Source of the DNA: Acidocella sp.
Lineage (GTDB): Bacteria > Pseudomonadota > Alphaproteobacteria > Acetobacterales > Acetobacteraceae
Assembly: GCA_029077775.1 (NCBI GenBank)
Contig: JAQNCU010000095.1
Span: forward strand, 1 to 9,136
Reading direction: 5' to 3'
DNA length: 9,136 nucleotides
Notes under the pieces: model-generated
The model's input: the letters and a program-made list of their open reading frames with translations, nothing else
The model's database searches: none
Told to the model about the DNA's origin: nothing
Translations under genes and position numbers: made by a program
Shown: piece by piece, positions 5,005 through 9,136 of the stretch
Position numbering within the stretch: the first letter of the stretch is position 1
Layout of the letters: each line of letters begins with the position of its first letter

Positions 5005-6210
5005 ATGCCATTGCTCTCTGCCCGCGTGGGCCGCACGGAACTCGCCGCCACCTTCGCCATGGCCGCCCGCGCTCGCGCGCTGCGCGCCGCGGGAGCGGAT
5101 GTGATCTCGCTCTCACTGGGTGAGCCGGATTTTCCGACACCCCCCCATGTGATCCAGGCAGCTTTCGAGGCCGGATTGCGGGGTGAGACGAAATATCCGC
5201 CGCTCGCGGGTACCGAAGCGTTGCGCGACGCGGTGAGCGACAAATACCGGCGCGAGCAGAAGCTCGACATTCCGATACAGAACATTCTGATCACCAATGG
5301 CGGCAAACAGGCGATTTTTAATGTTCTTATGGCGGTGATCGACCAGGGCGACGAGGTGGTGATCCCGAGCCCGGCCTGGGCGGGGTACGAGCAGGCGGTG
5401 AATTTTGCGGGTGGCATGGCGGTGTTTTGCGCCTGTCCGCAGGCCGACGGTTTTGTACTGCAGCCCGCGGCGCTGGAAGCTGCAATCACGCCGCGCACGC
5501 GGCTCTTGCTGTTGAATTACCCGAACAACCCATCCGGTGCGGCAATAACAGCGGCGGCGCTGGAGGCGATCGCGGCGGTGCTGCGCCGATACCCGGATAT
5601 CTGGGTGCTGTCGGATGATATTTATGAGCATTTGCTGTTCGATGGGTTTTCCTACGCCACGCTGGCGGCGGTGGCCCCCGATCTCGCGGGGCGGGTTGTA
5701 ACGATGACCGGGGTTTCCAAAACCTATGCGATGACCGGCTGGCGGGTTGGGTTTTGCGCCGGACCGGCTGAAATCATCAAAGCGTGTACATTGGTGCAGG
5801 CCACCGCGACATCGGGCGTGTCCTCGATCAGCCAGGCGGCCGCACTGGCGGCAGTGACAGGGCCCCAGGATTTTCTCGCCGTACGCGCCCGCGCCTATCA
5901 GGCGAGGCGGGATCTGGTGGTCGCGGCACTGAACCAGATTCCAGGCGTTTCCTGCCATCGGCCGGAGGGGGCATTTTACGTGTTTCCAGACATTTCCGGC
6001 TGCCTCGGCAAAACCACGGCGCGCGGGCGGGCGCTGCGCGATGACGCGGATTTCGCCCAAGCCTTACTGGAGGAAGCCCTGGTTGCCGTGGTGCAGGGCG
6101 CTGCCTTCGCCATGAGCGGGCATTTACGGCTCTCGACCGCAACATCTGAGACAACGCTCGAGATCGCATGCGCGCGGATCGCGACATTTTGCGCCGGGTT
6201 GACAGGCTGA
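5005..6210 (+). CDS. Class I PLP-dependent aminotransferase, aspartate aminotransferase type (AatA/AspC-like)
   Basis: This enzyme transfers an amino group between an amino acid and a 2-oxo acid using pyridoxal phosphate. The 401-residue protein has the class I fold landmarks: SLGEPDFPTP (37-46), substrate/PLP loop TNGGKQAIFN (97-106), PLP-stacking W125 in SPAWAGYEQ, N175 in NYPNNPSG, D205 and Y207 in VLSDDIYEHL, Schiff-base K239 in GVSKTYAMTGWR, R247 near the PLP phosphate, EGAFYVFPDI (321-330), and R375 in HLRLSTATS for the substrate carboxylate. The pattern is that of alphaproteobacterial aspartate (some also prephenate) aminotransferases, but substrate cannot be fixed from motifs alone. 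The ATG at 5005 gives the usual MPLLSARV family N-terminus. A longer TTG start at 4936 would translate through the hairpin at 4946-4972 and add 23 atypical residues. The ribosome binding site at 5005 is poor. Confidence 0.93.
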   Translation: MPLLSARVGRTELAATFAMAARARALRAAGADVISLSLGEPDFPTPPHVIQAAFEAGLRGETKYPPLAGTEALRDAVSDKYRREQKLDIPIQNILITNGGKQAIFNVLMAVIDQGDEVVIPSPAWAGYEQAVNFAGGMAVFCACPQADGFVLQPAALEAAITPRTRLLLLNYPNNPSGAAITAAALEAIAAVLRRYPDIWVLSDDIYEHLLFDGFSYATLAAVAPDLAGRVVTMTGVSKTYAMTGWRVGFCAGPAEIIKACTLVQATATSGVSSISQAAALAAVTGPQDFLAVRARAYQARRDLVVAALNQIPGVSCHRPEGAFYVFPDISGCLGKTTARGRALRDDADFAQALLEEALVAVVQGAAFAMSGHLRLSTATSETTLEIACARIATFCAGLTG

Positions 6211-6240
6211 GCCGATCCGCCCTGCTTGATTAAGCCCGGG

Positions 6241-6256
6241 CGTGAGTTACATCACG
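6241..6256. promoter_or_regulatory. ohr: CRP/FNR-type palindrome upstream of ohr
   Basis: CGTGA-N6-TCACG is a perfect 5+6+5 inverted repeat 27 bases before the ohr start, the same architecture as CRP-family sites (TGTGA-N6-TCACA). Its left arm overlaps a stem-loop (6218-6242) that follows the aminotransferase gene. Its position close to the start suggests repression or a promoter-overlapping site. The regulator is not identified, and it does not resemble the AT-rich palindromes usually bound by OhrR. Confidence 0.4.
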
Positions 6257-6283
6257 AGGGCACAAATATATCAGGAGGCAAAC

Positions 6284-6706
6284 ATGAAAGCTCTATATCA
6301 CGCGCATGGCCACGCAACCGGCGGGCGCACCGGCGAGGGTGGAACCGATGACGGAAGGTTAGCGGTCACGCTGAGCACACCGAAGGAACTGGGCGGCGAT
6401 GGCGGGCCGGGCACCAACCCGGAGCAGATGTTCTCCATCGGGTATTCCGCATGTTTTCTCGGTGCGCTGAAATTCGTGGCGGGCAACGAGAAGGTTAAAA
6501 TTCCGGCTGAAACCAGGGTTTCCGCCGATATTGGTATCGGTGCGCGCGATGATGGCACAGGCTTTGGGATCACCGCCGCGATCACCGTCAGCATCCCCGG
6601 TATGGAGAAGGATGTCGCAGAGGCGCTGGTGCAGAAGGCGCATATCGTCTGCCCGTATTCCAACGCCATCCATAAAACGGTCGATGTTCAACTCACGGTG
6701 GTCTGA
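6284..6706 (+). CDS. ohr: Organic hydroperoxide reductase (Ohr, OsmC/Ohr family)
   Basis: Ohr is a thiol peroxidase that reduces organic and fatty-acid hydroperoxides, recycled in characterised members by lipoylated proteins. The 140-residue protein has the Ohr order: the active-site arginine in GGRTGEGG (R15), E48 in TNPEQMFS, peroxidatic C57 in GYSACFLGAL and resolving C123 in HIVCPYSNAI. The pairing of these two cysteines with R15 and E48 marks Ohr rather than generic OsmC, and the length is typical. The ATG at 6284 has AGGAGG five bases upstream. An earlier in-frame start at 6242 would place the ribosome binding site inside the gene and is rejected. It is followed by a strong terminator. 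No OhrR-type regulator is adjacent. The link to lipoyl recycling makes the nearby lpd interesting, but that is inference. Confidence 0.94.
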   Translation: MKALYHAHGHATGGRTGEGGTDDGRLAVTLSTPKELGGDGGPGTNPEQMFSIGYSACFLGALKFVAGNEKVKIPAETRVSADIGIGARDDGTGFGITAAITVSIPGMEKDVAEALVQKAHIVCPYSNAIHKTVDVQLTVV

Positions 6707-6727
6707 GCCCGCTCACGCCGCTTAAGC

Positions 6728-6755
6728 AAAACAGCGCCATTGAGGCGCTGTTTTT
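6728..6755. terminator. Bidirectional terminator between ohr and tRNA-Ala
   Basis: A perfect stem (AAAACAGCGCC with GGCGCTGTTTT, 11 pairs, five-base loop) carries a T-run on both strands: five T on the plus strand after ohr and four on the minus strand after the tRNA-Ala. It lies 21 bases after the ohr stop and 20 bases beyond the tRNA 3' end, so it can serve both converging transcripts. Confidence 0.88.
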
Positions 6756-6775
6756 GTTTGTCGAGAGCGAGGTTT

Positions 6776-6851
6776 TGGTGGAGCCAAGCGGAATCGAACC
6801 GCTGACCTTCTGCATGCCATGCAGACGCTCTACCAATTGAGCTATGGCCCC
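6776..6851 (-). tRNA. tRNA-Ala (anticodon GGC)
   Basis: A complete 76-base cloverleaf lies on the minus strand. The acceptor pairs GGGGCCA with TGGCTCC and contains the G3-T70 wobble, the alanine identity element. The D stem is GCTC/GAGC. The anticodon stem TCTGC/GCAGA holds the loop ATGGCAT, so the anticodon is GGC (6816-6818). The T arm is AGCGG-TTCGATT-CCGCT. The 3' CCA is encoded (6776-6778). Confidence 0.97.
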
Positions 6852-6865
6852 GTCACCGAGCGCTG

Positions 6866-6895
6866 CGTATAGACCGGGGATTGGCGGGGGATCAA
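6866..6895 (-). promoter_or_regulatory. Probable promoter for tRNA-Ala
   Basis: On the minus strand TTGATC (6890-6895) and TATACG (6866-6871) are 18 bases apart. The -10-like element lies 14 bases before the mature tRNA 5' end, so transcription would start a few bases upstream of it. Confidence 0.5.
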
Positions 6896-6936
6896 GGGGT
6901 GGAAGAACGAGGCACATATGGTATGCACCGCGCAGC

Positions 6937-7011
6937 GCCGGGTTAGCACAGTGGTAGTGCAGCGGTTTTGTAAACCGAAGGTCGGGGGTTCAAATCCCTC
7001 ACCCGGCACCA
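6937..7011 (+). tRNA. tRNA-Thr (anticodon TGT)
   Basis: A complete 75-base cloverleaf is present. The acceptor is GCCGGGT/ACCCGGC (perfect), the D stem GCAC/GTGC, the anticodon loop TTTGTAA with anticodon TGT at 6969-6971, the T arm GGGGG-TTCAAAT-CCCTC, and an encoded ACCA end. The outermost anticodon-stem pair (27-43) is G-A, a mismatch I recall in alphaproteobacterial tRNA-Thr(UGU). No terminator is visible before the next gene, which starts 25 bases later. Confidence 0.96.
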
Positions 7012-7036
7012 GACACTCAACAACTGATGGGCTCGG

Positions 7037-9049
7037 ATGACCATATCGGCGCCACGTCTGTTCCTGGGACGCGCATTTGCCGGGCCGGGTGCAATCCGGG
7101 TTGAAAATGGGCGCGTGGCCGAAATTTTGCCGGGGCGCCTAGACGCCGATATCCGCCTGACCGACGGTTTTTTGAGCCCCGGTCTAATCGACCTGCATAA
7201 TAATGGTGCTTTCGGCGTGGATTGTGCGATGGCGGACCCGGACGCCTGGGACCGTTATGTTGACGGCTTGGCAGCACATGGCGTGACCGCGATGATGCCG
7301 ACGATCATCACCGCGCCAATGGATGATCTCTGCGCCGCCGCCGCCCGCGTGGCCACCGCGATGGCGCGGCATGACGGCATTTTGGGGCTACATCTGGAGG
7401 GGCCTTTTTTATCACCCCATAGGCTTGGCGCGCACCGTGCGGCGTGGCGGCGTGACCCCACGGCGGGGGCGATTGAACATTTGCTGGCCGATCCGGGGAT
7501 GCGCCGGGCGTTGCGCATGGTCACACTGGCACCGGAATTGCCCGGCAGCGTGGCAGCGATCAGGGTGCTGGTGGCCGCCGGGATTGTGGTGTCGCTGGGC
7601 CATACCGAGGCTGATGCGGCACAGATGCGTGCCGCCGCCGCCGCCGGCGCGCGGCTGGTCACGCATGTGTTCAACGCGCAATCCCCGCTTGGCCACCGCG
7701 CACCGGGGGCGGCGGGGGTTGCGCTGACTGACCCGCGCCTGACACCCTGCCTGATTGTCGATGGCGTGCATGTTGACCCGGCGATCTTACAGCTCGCCTT
7801 CGCCGCCTGCCCGCGTGCCGTGGCGGTGACGGATTCTATTTTGCTCGCCGGGCTGGAACCGGGGGCCAGGGCCGCGTTTGGCGGTGCGCCTGTGCGGCTG
7901 GGGCCCGATGGTGTGGGGCTGCGGCAGGATGGCACCATCGCGGGGGCCGGGATTACACTGGACGAGGGCATCAGGCGGCTGATCGCCGCCGGAGTGCCCG
8001 CTGAAATGGCGCTTGCCGCCGCGACATCGCGCCCCGCGGAAGCGCTTGGCCTGGCCGATCGCGGGCGGCTCGCCCCAGGGGGGCGGGCGGATCTGCTCTG
8101 GTGGGGGGATGATTTCACGCTCCGGCAGGTGTGGCGCGCCGGGCACGTGGTGGCAGCGGGTCGGGGACAAACCGGCACTGAGGCCACACAGCCGGGCTCG
8201 ATGGATCTGGATGAGCGCCCGACGCTTAATATTGTCGAGGCATTTCTGGCACAGGAGGCAGCCGCGCAACGCGCGCTCGCCGCCGCCGCCGCAAATCTTG
8301 CGGCGCTGGCTGATGCCGTGGCGGCGCGGATGCAGAGGGGCGGGCGGCTATTTTATGTCGGCGCGGGAACTTCCGGCCGGTTGGGCGTGCTGGATGCTGT
8401 GGAATGCGGGCCAACTTTCGGCGTTGGGCAAGATGTGATCGTGCCGGTTATGGCCGGTGGCATCGGCGCGTTCATGCAGGCGGCGGAGGGGGCGGAGGAT
8501 GACGAGCACGCCGCCATCCAGGCGATGCGGGATGCCGCGATTACGGCCCGAGATGCGGTGGTCGGCATCGCGGCATCCGGGGCGACAGCCTTCACACTGG
8601 CCGCGATCCGCCATGCGCGTGAAGCCGGGGCGTTGACCGGGGCGATCACCAATATGCCGGGCTCAGCCCTGGCGACAGCGGCGGAAATGGCCGTACAAAT
8701 CGCCTCGGGCGCTGAGGTGATTGCAGGCTCGACGAGGTTATCCGCCGGGACAACGCAGAAAATCGCCCTGAATATATTGTCTTCAACGGCAATGATCCGG
8801 CTCGGCAAGGTTTATGGGCCGTACATGGTTGATATGCGCGCGACAAACATAAAATTACGGGCGCGCGCCGTACGGATGACGTTGGAATTGGCGGGGGTGG
8901 ACGAGGCGCTGGCGACAGCGGCGCTGGAGGATGCTGACATGCAGGTGAAGGTGGCTGTGGTGATGATGAAGAAAAATTTACCGGCAGAGGCGGCGCGGGC
9001 AGTGCTGGCACGTGAAAAAGGGACTTTACGGCAGGCGTTGAAGGGATAA
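7037..9049 (+). CDS. nagA-murQ: Fused NagA-MurQ: GlcNAc-6-phosphate deacetylase / MurNAc-6-phosphate etherase
   Basis: One unbroken 670-residue frame carries two full-length enzymes of peptidoglycan amino-sugar recycling. Residues 1-376 are NagA, an amidohydrolase barrel: LIDLHNNG (50-57), metal-ligand E121 in LHLEGPF, H133 in LGAH, H189 in SLGHTEA, H210 in THVFNA, R221, H245 in DGVHVD, catalytic D266 in VTDSILLAG, and a C-terminal GGRADLLW strand. Residues 381-670 are MurQ, a SIS-domain etherase: TE...SMDLD entry, GAGTSGRLGVLDAVEC (442-457, catalytic E456), AEGAED (483-488, E487), IAASGAT (511-517), GSTRLSAGTTQK (564-575) and VDMRATNIKL (598-607). E456 and E487 align with E83 and E114 of E. 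coli MurQ, and 290 residues is close to its 298. MurQ makes GlcNAc-6-P, the NagA substrate, so the steps are consecutive. The linker is only a few residues and no ribosome binding site precedes the internal ATG at 8201. The ATG at 7037 has a weak ribosome binding site. Confidence 0.93.
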   Translation: MTISAPRLFLGRAFAGPGAIRVENGRVAEILPGRLDADIRLTDGFLSPGLIDLHNNGAFGVDCAMADPDAWDRYVDGLAAHGVTAMMPTIITAPMDDLCAAAARVATAMARHDGILGLHLEGPFLSPHRLGAHRAAWRRDPTAGAIEHLLADPGMRRALRMVTLAPELPGSVAAIRVLVAAGIVVSLGHTEADAAQMRAAAAAGARLVTHVFNAQSPLGHRAPGAAGVALTDPRLTPCLIVDGVHVDPAILQLAFAACPRAVAVTDSILLAGLEPGARAAFGGAPVRLGPDGVGLRQDGTIAGAGITLDEGIRRLIAAGVPAEMALAAATSRPAEALGLADRGRLAPGGRADLLWWGDDFTLRQVWRAGHVVAAGRGQTGTEATQPGSMDLDERPTLNIVEAFLAQEAAAQRALAAAAANLAALADAVAARMQRGGRLFYVGAGTSGRLGVLDAVECGPTFGVGQDVIVPVMAGGIGAFMQAAEGAEDDEHAAIQAMRDAAITARDAVVGIAASGATAFTLAAIRHAREAGALTGAITNMPGSALATAAEMAVQIASGAEVIAGSTRLSAGTTQKIALNILSSTAMIRLGKVYGPYMVDMRATNIKLRARAVRMTLELAGVDEALATAALEDADMQVKVAVVMMKKNLPAEAARAVLAREKGTLRQALKG

Positions 9050-9082
9050 GTTTAAGGTAGTTTTTGACCGCAAGGATTCACG

Positions 9083-9136
9083 TTGGCCAGTAAATTGGTG
9101 AGTACCGCCCGTGCCGTTGATGATTTCATTATCGAC
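9083..9136 (+). CDS. Start of an unidentified gene, cut by window edge
   Basis: From TTG at 9083 the frame stays open to the edge, giving 18 residues ending TARAVDDFIID. An AAGGA lies six bases before the TTG, a good ribosome binding site, while the in-frame TTG 9095 and GTG 9098 have less support. It starts 33 bases after the nagA-murQ stop with no terminator between, so cotranscription is likely. I do not recognise the family from so short a piece. Confidence 0.45.
   Translation, partial: MASKLVSTARAVDDFIID

Noticed and set aside
5113..6060. 315-codon open frame on the minus strand
   Set aside because: It is antisense to the aminotransferase, Arg/His/Gly-rich, with no family resemblance.
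6910..6930. Promoter for tRNA-Thr around TATGGT
   Set aside because: No -35-like hexamer is found at 16-18 bases upstream. A promoter must exist, but I cannot place it.
7255..8187. 310-codon open frame on the minus strand
   Set aside because: It is fully antisense to the NagA domain, very rich in Ala/Pro/Ser, with no recognisable motif or ribosome binding site.

Overview
The window looks like chromosomal core DNA from a GC-rich alphaproteobacterium, possibly of the Acetobacteraceae. Support comes from the high GC with strong G/C third-position bias, the alphaproteobacterial style of the AdoMet decarboxylase, PdxJ, Lpd and class I aminotransferase, and a tRNA-Thr(UGU) that reads as alphaproteobacterial. 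The family-level placement is inference. I see no insertion sequence, phage gene, CRISPR array or att site.

Layout. Positions 1-687 (minus) hold a polyamine pair, speD (AdoMet decarboxylase) followed by the start of speE (spermidine synthase), with a terminator-like hairpin between them. Divergent from it are a polar amino acid ABC transporter ATPase (981-1766, plus) and, after an AT-rich gap, a stand-alone response-regulator receiver (1895-2284, plus). A hairpin-rich intergenic stretch (2308-2452) ends in a good rho-independent terminator. On the minus strand, lpd (dihydrolipoyl dehydrogenase) and pdxJ (pyridoxine 5'-phosphate synthase) form a tightly packed two-gene operon (4567 to 2455). 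On the plus strand follow a 57-residue glycine-rich membrane peptide, a PLP-dependent class I aminotransferase of the aspartate type, and ohr (organic hydroperoxide reductase). A bidirectional terminator separates ohr from tRNA-Ala(GGC) on the minus strand. tRNA-Thr(TGT) lies divergently on the plus strand and is followed 25 bases later by a 670-codon gene.

That last gene (7037-9049) is the most notable item: one uninterrupted reading frame encoding NagA (GlcNAc-6-phosphate deacetylase) fused to MurQ (MurNAc-6-phosphate etherase). The two domains catalyse consecutive steps of peptidoglycan amino-sugar recycling (MurNAc-6-P to GlcNAc-6-P plus lactate, then GlcNAc-6-P to GlcN-6-P plus acetate), and the recognisable catalytic residues of both are present. 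The next gene begins 33 bases later with an apparent TTG start and runs off the window.

The genes are mostly housekeeping: polyamines, PLP cofactor and its user, 2-oxoacid dehydrogenase E3, peroxide defence and wall recycling. The less ordinary material lies in the fusion and in several intergenic structures: the speD-speE hairpins, a direct repeat upstream of speD, the nested inverted repeats after the receiver gene, and a CRP-like palindrome before ohr.
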